Source of the DNA: Candidatus Hermodarchaeota archaeon
Lineage (GTDB): Archaea; Asgardarchaeota; Hermodarchaeia; Hermodarchaeales; Hermodarchaeaceae
Assembly: GCA_016839995.1 (NCBI GenBank)
Contig: JAEOTD010000003.1
Span: 1-8,234 of the forward strand
Direction of reading: 5' to 3'
DNA: 8,234 nucleotides
The position numbers were made by a program, and so were the translations under genes. The notes beneath the pieces are model-generated. The model was not told the origin of the DNA, did not search any database, and saw nothing but the letters and a program-made list of their open reading frames with translations. Each line of letters starts with the position of its first letter. Within the stretch, counting starts at the first letter, position 1. This document shows, in pieces, positions 1-5,777 of this stretch.

Positions 1-107
1 ATGCCTTCGCCTTTTGCTGCGACAGATGGAATGCTACAAATCTGTTTAACAGCTTCAATGGACTTGTCGGCGTTTTCATCGATTTTCTTCAACACTGCGT
101 CGACCAT
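1..107 (-). CDS. M20-family metallopeptidase, N-terminal fragment (runs off the window)
   Basis: Only the first 35 codons are present, starting from the ATG at 107 and reading leftward out of the window. The protein begins MVDAVLKKIDENADKSIE and continues to QICSIPSVAAKGEG. A charged helix of about 20 residues followed by an IPSVSAKGEG-like stretch is the usual opening of M20 enzymes of the ArgE/DapE/carboxypeptidase G2/dipeptidase group, which are cytoplasmic zinc-dependent amidohydrolases acting on peptides or N-acyl amino acids. The metal ligands lie outside the window, so substrate class cannot be decided. An in-frame GTG at 125 would add VSELIQ; an in-frame stop lies shortly upstream of it. 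No SD site is visible before either start. The gene is divergent from the lysine-ketoglutarate reductase gene, and a peptidase releasing lysine would fit there, but that link is only inference. Confidence 0.68.
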   Translation of the reverse strand, partial: MVDAVLKKIDENADKSIEAVKQICSIPSVAAKGEG

Positions 108-262
108 TTGAATCAACTCAGACACCTTAGTTGTGTTACTTTGACTTTAAGGTTGTACCTTGTTCTGAACCAGCGTAGGTGATTTTTCTTTGCGCAGCCA
201 CTAGACTTTTCTACCTGAGAGAATAACCGAGAAACTCCACCTCCGCAATTGTGAGGAGTTTT
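108..262. promoter_or_regulatory. Divergent intergenic region between M20 peptidase and LKR genes
   Basis: This region must hold the promoters of both divergent genes. On the minus strand a TATA-like CTTAAAG occupies 145-151, centred about 23 bases before the GTG at 125 and about 41 before the ATG at 107; this suits a leaderless or very short-leader transcript. On the plus strand I see only weak T-rich candidates (about 182-191 and 206-211), so the LKR promoter is not assigned. The 3' end carries an inverted repeat over the LKR ribosome binding site, listed separately. Confidence 0.4.
232..261 (+). promoter_or_regulatory. Possible SD-sequestering hairpin in the LKR leader
   Basis: AAACTCC (232-238) is perfectly complementary to GGAGTTT (255-261), giving a 7-bp stem with a 16-base loop. 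The right arm contains most of the SD sequence GAGGAG (253-258), four bases before the ATG at 263. The left side also contains CACCTCC (238-244), which resembles the anti-SD tail of 16S rRNA and could alternatively pair through CCTC (240-243) with GAGG (253-256). Both pairings would mask the ribosome binding site. Whether the element is transcribed depends on the unknown start site. Role as a regulatory switch is inference. Confidence 0.35.
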
Positions 263-1573
263 ATGACAAAGAAAGTTGGTATTCGTAAGGAGAACAAAGC
301 CTTCGAGCTTCGCACCCCAATCGTCCCCCGGGATGTTGAAGAACTGGTGAAAGAACATGGGTTCGAATTTGTAGTGGAACCCTCTACTCAACGCGCTTAT
401 CCTGAAAAGACGTATGAGAAAGTCGGAGCCTCCATTGGAGATTTACAGGGTAAAGGAATACCGGTCATATTTGGGATTAAAGAAATTCCTAAGGAAATTT
501 TCGAACCGGGGAAAGTGTATCTGTTCTTTGCCCATGTAATCAAGGGACAAGACTACAACATGGAGATGTTACAACAACTTCTCGATGTCGGTGCCACCCT
601 CATCGACTATGAACGTATTGTTGAGGTAGAGTCCGAGCGTCGATTGGTCTTTTTTGGCAATTGGGCAGGGTATGCAGGAATGGCTGAAACGCTACGTGGA
701 CTGGGTGAAAGATTACTGGAAAAGGGTGTAAAACCGAATCCCTTTGGAGCCCTGAAACCTACTTACAAATATGAAGGCATGGACGACCTTCAAACGGCAA
801 TTAAAGCTGTTGGTGAACAAATCAAGCGCGAGGGATTTGCCCCCGAACTTGCACCCTTGGTAGTTGGTTTCATCGGCTATGGTAACACCTCGAAAGGAGC
901 TCAAGCCATCTTCGATCTGCTTCCTCACAAGACCATCACACCGGATGAGCTATCCACATTAGTGCCGGACAACCACCTACTTTACAAGGTTGTATTCCGC
1001 GAAGAAGACACGGTATGCCCCATAGATTCGTCAGCCTTCTTTGAATTGCAACACTACTATAAACATGGCAAAGGCAAATACGAATCAGCCTTTTTCCAAT
1101 ACCTACCACATCTCACTGTGATAATGAACTGCATTTACTGGACAGATAAATACCCACGCATGATAACAAAGGGTGAACTCAAGCAATTATGGAATGATTC
1201 GCAAGGACACCCAAAGCTGGTTATCGTTGGCGATATTAGTTGCGATATCCATGGAGCTATAGAATTCACAGTCGACTGCACAAAACCCGACCATCCAACC
1301 TTTGTCTATAATCCAGAAACTGAAGAAGCACCACTAGGCATTGCCGGAGAAGGCGTGGTTGTTATGGCGGTGGATAATCTCCCAACTGAATTACCTCGTG
1401 AGGCATCAACATCCTTTAGCGAAACCCTTCAACGATTTATTCCCTCCATCGTCAAAGCAGATTACACTGTGCCCTTTGACAAACTCGATTTGCCCCCAGA
1501 AGTCAAGAAAGCAGTCATAGTGTATCAGGGCAAACTCACTCCCGAGTACGAGTATCTCAATAAGTATTTGTAA
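263..1573 (+). CDS. Lysine-ketoglutarate reductase (saccharopine dehydrogenase, lysine-forming), AASS N-terminal-half type
   Basis: The 436-residue protein matches the reductase half of eukaryotic AASS/LKR-SDH, which condenses L-lysine with 2-oxoglutarate using NADPH to give saccharopine (EC 1.5.1.8), presumably in the cytoplasm. Residues 8-22 (RKENKAFELRTPIVP) form the opening of the alanine dehydrogenase/transhydrogenase-like N domain. AASS-like signatures follow: HVIKGQ 91-96 (human SHTIKAQ), FGNWAGYAGM 131-140, the dinucleotide loop GYGNTSKGAQAIF 205-217 (human GTGNVSKGAQAIF), IYWTDKYPRMIT 291-302, DISCDIHGAIEF 324-335 and AVDNLPTELPREAS 369-382. All AASS blocks I recall are present in order. 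It differs clearly from yeast Lys1, whose nucleotide-binding loop is different. The ATG at 263 is chosen over an in-frame GTG at 251 because GAGGAG at 253-258 serves as its SD. The saccharopine dehydrogenase gene starts 37 bases downstream, so the two are very likely one operon. Confidence 0.92.
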   Translation: MTKKVGIRKENKAFELRTPIVPRDVEELVKEHGFEFVVEPSTQRAYPEKTYEKVGASIGDLQGKGIPVIFGIKEIPKEIFEPGKVYLFFAHVIKGQDYNMEMLQQLLDVGATLIDYERIVEVESERRLVFFGNWAGYAGMAETLRGLGERLLEKGVKPNPFGALKPTYKYEGMDDLQTAIKAVGEQIKREGFAPELAPLVVGFIGYGNTSKGAQAIFDLLPHKTITPDELSTLVPDNHLLYKVVFREEDTVCPIDSSAFFELQHYYKHGKGKYESAFFQYLPHLTVIMNCIYWTDKYPRMITKGELKQLWNDSQGHPKLVIVGDISCDIHGAIEFTVDCTKPDHPTFVYNPETEEAPLGIAGEGVVVMAVDNLPTELPREASTSFSETLQRFIPSIVKADYTVPFDKLDLPPEVKKAVIVYQGKLTPEYEYLNKYL

Positions 1574-1610
1574 CAAGACACAGGAAACAGAAACAAGGAG
1601 ACAACACAAA

Positions 1611-2933
1611 ATGAAACAGGTCTTAGTTCTTGGAGCAGGATTAGTAGCCCGCCCCTACGTGGACTACATGTTGAACCATGAGTACCACGTTACTGTCGCG
1701 AGCCGAACTGTAAGTAAAGCAATGAATCTAATTGGTGATCACCCGAACGGAGAAGCTAGGGCTTTTGATATCAGTCGGCAAACACAGAACCTCAAGGACT
1801 TGGTGAAACCCGCTGACCTTGTCGTTTCGCTGCTACCCTATACATTTCATGTTCAAGTGGCACGGGAATGTCTCCGGCATAAAGTGAACATGGTCACGAC
1901 CTCTTATGTATCCGATGAGATGCGCACCCTTGATGGTCAGGCGAAGAACGCTGATATCATTATCCTAAACGAGTGTGGGGTCGATCCCGGACAAGACCAT
2001 ATGTCCGCTATGAAAATCATCCACCAAGCCCAAGCTGAAGGAGGTAAAATCCTTGAATTCACGAGCTTCACGGGTGGATTGCCTGCACCGGATGCAAACA
2101 CGAATCCCTTTGGGTACAAGCTCTCATGGAGCCCTCGTGGTGTGCTACTTGCGGGACGAAACTCAGCTCTTTTCTTGAGGGATGGAAAAGAAGTTCAAAT
2201 TCCTGGAGAAGAGTTGTTCAATAGTTGTCATGTGGAATCCGTTCCTGAACTGGGTGATTTTGAAGGGTATCCGAATCGGGATTCCCTCCAATACATCGAC
2301 ATCTATGGCCTCAAAGGCATTAAGACCATGCTCCGTGGAACCCTTCGGTATCCTGGCTGGTGTAAAACAATGTACAGCACTAGACAACTAGGGCTCCTTG
2401 AACTAGATGAACAAACGCTCCACGATATGTCCTATAGCCGATTCTTGCGCCAATATCTAAAGCTTTCACCAGGATCCGATGTCAAGGAGGAAGTTGCTGA
2501 ACAATTGAATCTCCCTACAGATGACCCGGTTATTGCACGGTATGAGTGGCTGGGACTATTTGGAGATGCAGATATTCCTTTTGACCGTGGCGCTCCCATT
2601 GATGTACTTGTTTCCCTCTTCCAAGAAAAGTTACAGTACGCACCAGGAGAGCGAGATATGATCGTAATGCAACATCAGTTCACAATTGAGCATTCAGACA
2701 ATTCTCGCGAGCATGTACGGTCGACTCTCATAGACTATGGCATTCCCAATGGAGATTCGTCGATGAGCCGCACCGTTGCCCTTCCTGCTGCTATTGCTTC
2801 TCACATGATTCTCTCTGAGGATATCCAGCTCAAAGGTGTACAAATTCCAATCGTCCCTGAGCTGTACGAGCCAATTCTTCAAGAACTGGAAACCCTGGAT
2901 ATTCGATTCAAGGAAGAATCCACAAAAACCTAG
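1611..2933 (+). CDS. Saccharopine dehydrogenase (glutamate-forming), AASS C-terminal-half / Lys9 type
   Basis: This 440-residue protein would oxidise saccharopine to L-glutamate and alpha-aminoadipate semialdehyde, or do the reverse. It starts with a Rossmann fold: GAGLVARP at 8-15, then beta strand 2 ending in ASRT (30-33). Family blocks follow in order: SLLPYTFH 73-80, NMVTTSYVS 93-101, GVDPGQDHM 123-131, TGGLPAP 154-160, YKLSWSPRGVLLA 169-181, EGYPNRDS 218-225, LRGTLRYPGW 241-250, EWLGLFGD 312-319, RDMIVMQHQF 348-357 and a C-terminal SRTVALPAAIA 386-396. Length is close to yeast Lys9 (about 446) and to the SDH half of AASS. Ser-Arg-Thr at 31-33 resembles the CRT of NADP-dependent Lys9, whereas human AASS has Ser-Asp there; NADP(H) use is therefore inferred. 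SD AAGGAG at 1595-1600 lies 10 bases before the ATG. It is placed directly behind the reductase gene, as the domains are ordered in the fused eukaryotic enzyme. Confidence 0.95.
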   Translation: MKQVLVLGAGLVARPYVDYMLNHEYHVTVASRTVSKAMNLIGDHPNGEARAFDISRQTQNLKDLVKPADLVVSLLPYTFHVQVARECLRHKVNMVTTSYVSDEMRTLDGQAKNADIIILNECGVDPGQDHMSAMKIIHQAQAEGGKILEFTSFTGGLPAPDANTNPFGYKLSWSPRGVLLAGRNSALFLRDGKEVQIPGEELFNSCHVESVPELGDFEGYPNRDSLQYIDIYGLKGIKTMLRGTLRYPGWCKTMYSTRQLGLLELDEQTLHDMSYSRFLRQYLKLSPGSDVKEEVAEQLNLPTDDPVIARYEWLGLFGDADIPFDRGAPIDVLVSLFQEKLQYAPGERDMIVMQHQFTIEHSDNSREHVRSTLIDYGIPNGDSSMSRTVALPAAIASHMILSEDIQLKGVQIPIVPELYEPILQELETLDIRFKEESTKT

Positions 2934-3012
2934 TTCCAGTCAACGGAGCTCAAGAACCTTTTAGTAGGCTTTTGCACCTTGCTAGAGAACGGGATTAACG
3001 AGGTGTAACCAA
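2934..3012 (+). other. SDH-membrane protein spacer with weak T-rich stretch
   Basis: The spacer holds two short T-runs within CTTTTAGTAGGCTTTT (about 2957-2972), which could be a weak archaeal terminator after the saccharopine dehydrogenase gene or a poor TATA element for the next gene, and the SD of the membrane protein gene at 3000-3005. No convincing hairpin or consensus TATA box is seen, so whether the operon continues through here is undecided. Confidence 0.3.
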
Positions 3013-4005
3013 ATGGAAAGAAAGACTTACTTTCTCGTCATACTCGTTATGATTATCGTGATAACTTTAGATGTGATTTGGGCAACTCTCAACTACATCT
3101 TCCCCCTTCTCATCTACGGATCGTTTGATATCGTCCCCCTTATCCTGGGAAGTAGCGTAACAGACTGGCTTATTCTCTTCTATCTAATCCCAATATTAGC
3201 CATCCCATTCTACATACTCATGGCAGCTATCACTCCCAGATGGCTCGTTTTACCTATGAACCGAATCCTCAATCCTGGCAGCGAAGTTTACTATTATGGC
3301 GTCGACACGAAAAAACCTAATGAACTCTATACCGTGTTTCGACGAGCAGTCTTTACATTATTATTGACATTTGGTCTCTCTTTGACTGTCGCAACTTATT
3401 TCGGTCAAGCATTCATACTCTGGGTACCCGAACTTCCAATGGTAGTAAACGTGTGGAATACTGCAGCTGTCATTTTTCCTCTCGTATTTGTGGCATTGGG
3501 GATAATCATGCCCTCCTCATGGCTAATCGATGACACGAAGATTTTGTTTCACAGCCAGCCACCTAGTGGTTCACAGGAACTGTTCAGTGCGGGACGAATT
3601 CTAACCTACTTGATAGCAGGATATGCAGGCATTTCGGTAATCATCTTCTATGGAGGAGTAATATTCTACATTGGTCTAATCTATGCGACGTCCTCAGCGT
3701 TTTCTTGGCCATGGGTCCCTGCTTGGTTCATCGTGCTGATAACTCTGCTTAACCCGTTCATCTTCATTTACATCCCATTAATAACGCTCCTTGCCTATGA
3801 CCGCTATCTCCCCCAGCTCCAACAACGCCTGCGAGCCTATATGGATTCACGAGGAACCCAAGAACTTTCACAGATGTGTGTTGTTGATGTGGATATCTCA
3901 GAATTCCTAGGAACAGACCAACCAACTGAACCACTTACAGAAATGTCATCTGATGAAACTGATGAACCTAGTGACACCTACATTGTACGCAATGATAATG
4001 AGTAA
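3013..4005 (+). CDS. Unrecognised six-helix membrane protein with acidic C-terminal tail
   Basis: I do not recognise this 330-residue protein. Hydrophobic stretches suggest six transmembrane helices at about residues 6-32, 50-74, 112-134, 148-168, 196-222 and 236-262. Between helices 2 and 3 is a soluble loop of about 35 residues containing EVYYYGVDTKKPNELY (91-106), and between helices 4 and 5 a shorter loop containing SQPPSGSQEL (181-190). After the last helix comes a basic segment, YLPQLQQRLRAY (265-276), then an acidic tail rich in Asp, Glu, Ser and Thr from about 290 to the end. There is no signal peptide apart from the first helix, and no transporter, protease or enzyme signature. GAGGTG at 3000-3005 is a good SD, seven bases before the ATG. 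It follows the saccharopine dehydrogenase gene by 79 bases, so co-transcription is possible but not shown. A shared role in lysine metabolism would be speculation. Confidence 0.82.
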   Translation: MERKTYFLVILVMIIVITLDVIWATLNYIFPLLIYGSFDIVPLILGSSVTDWLILFYLIPILAIPFYILMAAITPRWLVLPMNRILNPGSEVYYYGVDTKKPNELYTVFRRAVFTLLLTFGLSLTVATYFGQAFILWVPELPMVVNVWNTAAVIFPLVFVALGIIMPSSWLIDDTKILFHSQPPSGSQELFSAGRILTYLIAGYAGISVIIFYGGVIFYIGLIYATSSAFSWPWVPAWFIVLITLLNPFIFIYIPLITLLAYDRYLPQLQQRLRAYMDSRGTQELSQMCVVDVDISEFLGTDQPTEPLTEMSSDETDEPSDTYIVRNDNE

Positions 4006-4024
4006 CTCAAGGGTAGCGACCAAC

Positions 4025-4058
4025 AAAGCATTATGTACCCCTGTACTTACTACTCTTC
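4025..4058 (+). promoter_or_regulatory. TATA-like element for a leaderless HD-domain gene
   Basis: CATTATGTA at 4029-4037 is centred about 26 bases before the ATG at 4059, the spacing expected if transcription starts at or next to the start codon. The bases just before the ATG are pyrimidine-rich and contain no SD sequence, which agrees with a leaderless mRNA. The match to the archaeal TATA consensus is only moderate. Confidence 0.4.
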
Positions 4059-4652
4059 ATGAATCCCATTCGCCTTGCACAACAGATGAAGTTCATCGCT
4101 GAAGTTGACAAGCTCAAACAAGTGGTCCGTGAATCCTGGCTGGTGGATGCAAGCCGTAAAGAAACGGATGCCGAACATTCCTGGCACATCACGGTGATGG
4201 CACTTTTACTCAGCGAGTACGCCAACCACGATGGAATAGATATTTTCAAAGTCATGAAAATGCTCCTCATCCATGATGTTGTCGAAATTGATGCAGGGGA
4301 CACTTTCATCTATGACAAAGATCACGCCAAGGACCAAAACAACCGTGAACAGAAAGCCGCCAATCGTCTGTTCGGGTTACTCCCCGCAGATCAGAAAGAT
4401 GAATTTAAGGTGTTATGGGAAGAGTTCGAGGCCATGAATACACCTGAAGCGATGTTCGCCAGAGCGATTGATTCAATTCAACCCCTTCTCTTAGCTTACC
4501 TTAATGGCGGTTGCTCGTGGCGAATACACAGCATCAGCAAGTCACAAGTGATTGAAACCAAAAAACACATGGGTAATGGTTCCTCCGAATTATGGAAGTA
4601 TACGCAAGAACTTCTTGATGATGCGGTAAAAAAAGGGATTCTCAAAAGTTAA
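4059..4652 (+). CDS. HD-domain phosphohydrolase, YfbR/HDDC2 type (probable 5'-deoxynucleotidase)
   Basis: The 197-residue protein has the full metal-binding set of the HD superfamily: H40 in DAEHSWH (37-43), H72-D73 in LIHDVVE (70-76) and D138 in RAIDSIQP (135-142). Spacing agrees with E. coli YfbR (H33, H68, D69, D137). The AEHSW block, the HD-VVEIDAGD run to residue 81 and total length near 200 place it in the YfbR/HDDC2/YGK1 group, whose studied members dephosphorylate deoxynucleoside 5'-monophosphates in the cytoplasm with a divalent metal. The opening, with a helix containing FIAEVDKLKQVVRESW (12-27) before the HD core, is also typical. Substrate in this organism is inferred from family only. 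There is no SD site, and a TATA-like element about 26 bases upstream suggests a leaderless transcript. A hairpin with a T-tract follows directly, so it is probably transcribed alone. Confidence 0.88.
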   Translation: MNPIRLAQQMKFIAEVDKLKQVVRESWLVDASRKETDAEHSWHITVMALLLSEYANHDGIDIFKVMKMLLIHDVVEIDAGDTFIYDKDHAKDQNNREQKAANRLFGLLPADQKDEFKVLWEEFEAMNTPEAMFARAIDSIQPLLLAYLNGGCSWRIHSISKSQVIETKKHMGNGSSELWKYTQELLDDAVKKGILKS

Positions 4653-4656
4653 CTGG

Positions 4657-4681
4657 AAAACGGAGTAATTCCGATTTTTTT
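4657..4681 (+). terminator. Hairpin plus T-tract terminator after the HD gene
   Basis: CGGA (4661-4664) pairs with TCCG (4670-4673) around a five-base loop. After one base comes a run of seven T (4675-4681), and AAA at 4657-4659 can pair with the first T residues across an A-A mismatch. The hairpin is short, but the T-run alone is a typical archaeal termination signal. It lies nine bases after the HD gene stop and separates that gene from the Nif3-like gene. Confidence 0.5.
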
Positions 4682-4726
4682 CGCATCCGAAAGATTGAAA
4701 CTACTTGAGATGATTACCGCTTCGTC

Positions 4727-5680
4727 ATGAAGCTTGGAGACATCTATCATTTGATAGTCGACATGGGGATAAAGGCCGATCCTCGTGGCGAAAAGAAGGT
4801 CCAAAAAGTCCTTGAGTCATCGAAGAAGAAGTTCGAGAAACTCGAAGGGAAAAAGAAGGAGCTTGCCGATAAAGATGTCATCTGGAATCCGTACACGGAT
4901 TGTCGATTACTCTATGGAGACGCGGATCGTGAAATTAAGAGCCTCCTTGCCGGTATAGATATCACCCCTGGTGAAATCGTGTTAGCGGATCGATTGGGTG
5001 ATAAGGGTCAACCCATTGACTTGGTTCTTGCACATCACCCTCACGGGATTGGCACCTCACGACTAGATTTCGTTATGCGGCTTCAGCCTGAACACTGGGC
5101 AAAAGTGGGTGTACCAATCGCTCAAGCCGAATCGGCCATGGCAAAGCGGTTAAAAGAAGTTCATTGGGCTACAAAAGCCCGAAACCACACCCAAACCCAA
5201 GATGCCGCACGACTGCTGGATATGCCTTTCATGTGCGCACACACCCCTGCTGATTCGTTGGGCTACCAGTATCTGACGAAGTTTCTCAAAGAAAAAGATC
5301 CGATGACACTGGGCGACTTGATTGATACACTTCTAGAGGTTCCTGAATACCAAGAAGCTGAAAAAGTGGGTGCAGGTCCGGAAATCCTTATTGGAAGCCC
5401 AGAAGGCAGCGTTGGTGAGAAATTCGTATTCTTCACAGGGGGTACTAGTCCTGGTCCGGAATCCATCCCCAAATTGGCTCGTGCAGGTGTCAGCACCATT
5501 ATCACGATGCATTGGACTGAGGCCCTCAAGAAAGAAACGGAAAAAGAAGGAATTTATGTCGTCATTGCAGGGCATGATAGCTCTGATTCTATAGGAATGA
5601 ACCTGATTCTTGATGAGTTAGAAAAGAAGAGCATTAAGACTTATGCGTGCTCGGGGTTCTTTCGACATAAAAGGTCCTAA
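4727..5680 (+). CDS. Nif3-like (NGG1p-interacting factor 3 / DUF34) family protein
   Basis: The 317-residue protein has the metal-binding landmarks of the Nif3/YbgI family: AHHPHG (102-107, His103-His104), HTPAD (172-176, Asp176; usual form HTNxD) and GHDSSDSIGMN (282-292, with His283 and Asp287 in the places of the usual His and Glu). These would bind a two-metal site in a toroidal protein. The family is widespread, and a hydrolase or metal-related role is proposed, but no reaction is settled. The N terminus is unusual: residues 20-50 are dominated by Lys and Glu (KKVQKVLESSKKKFEKLEGKKK), and the familiar WDNxGL block near the start is replaced by WNPYTDCRLLYGD (53-65). This is a divergent subfamily. 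No SD precedes the ATG at 4727, and the promoter must sit in the 45 bases after the upstream terminator, where I see no good TATA box. Confidence 0.85.
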   Translation: MKLGDIYHLIVDMGIKADPRGEKKVQKVLESSKKKFEKLEGKKKELADKDVIWNPYTDCRLLYGDADREIKSLLAGIDITPGEIVLADRLGDKGQPIDLVLAHHPHGIGTSRLDFVMRLQPEHWAKVGVPIAQAESAMAKRLKEVHWATKARNHTQTQDAARLLDMPFMCAHTPADSLGYQYLTKFLKEKDPMTLGDLIDTLLEVPEYQEAEKVGAGPEILIGSPEGSVGEKFVFFTGGTSPGPESIPKLARAGVSTIITMHWTEALKKETEKEGIYVVIAGHDSSDSIGMNLILDELEKKSIKTYACSGFFRHKRS

Positions 5681-5731
5681 ATCGTTCGGTAAGATCCAAA
5701 CCATATTTGCTGAATGCAAGAAAAGAAGGGG

Positions 5732-5757
5732 GCCGGTGAACATCCTGTTCATCCGGC
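5732..5757 (-). terminator. Strong bulged hairpin between convergent genes
   Basis: GCCGG-TGAACA (5732-5742) pairs with TGTTCA-T-CCGGC (5746-5757), giving 11 base pairs around a three-base loop with one unpaired T at 5752. On the minus strand it is followed by a pyrimidine-rich CCCCCTTCTTTTCTT (about 5735 down to 5720), so it suits termination of the MFS transporter transcript. On the plus strand no T-run follows, but the hairpin could still protect or end the Nif3 transcript. Confidence 0.55.
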
Positions 5758-5777
5758 GATTTAGCAGTTGAAACAAG

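Noticed and set aside
1..107. M20 peptidase as LysK of the LysW-dependent lysine pathway
   Set aside because: The IPSVAAKGEG opening looks more like the general ArgE/dipeptidase group, and too little is present to claim LysK.
251..262. In-frame GTG at 251 as the LKR start, adding four residues
   Set aside because: The bases 253-258 form a good SD for the ATG at 263, and nothing suitable lies before the GTG.
113..391. 92-codon minus-strand frame across the LKR leader and 5' end
   Set aside because: It overlaps the divergent promoter region and the LKR coding start and has no family features.
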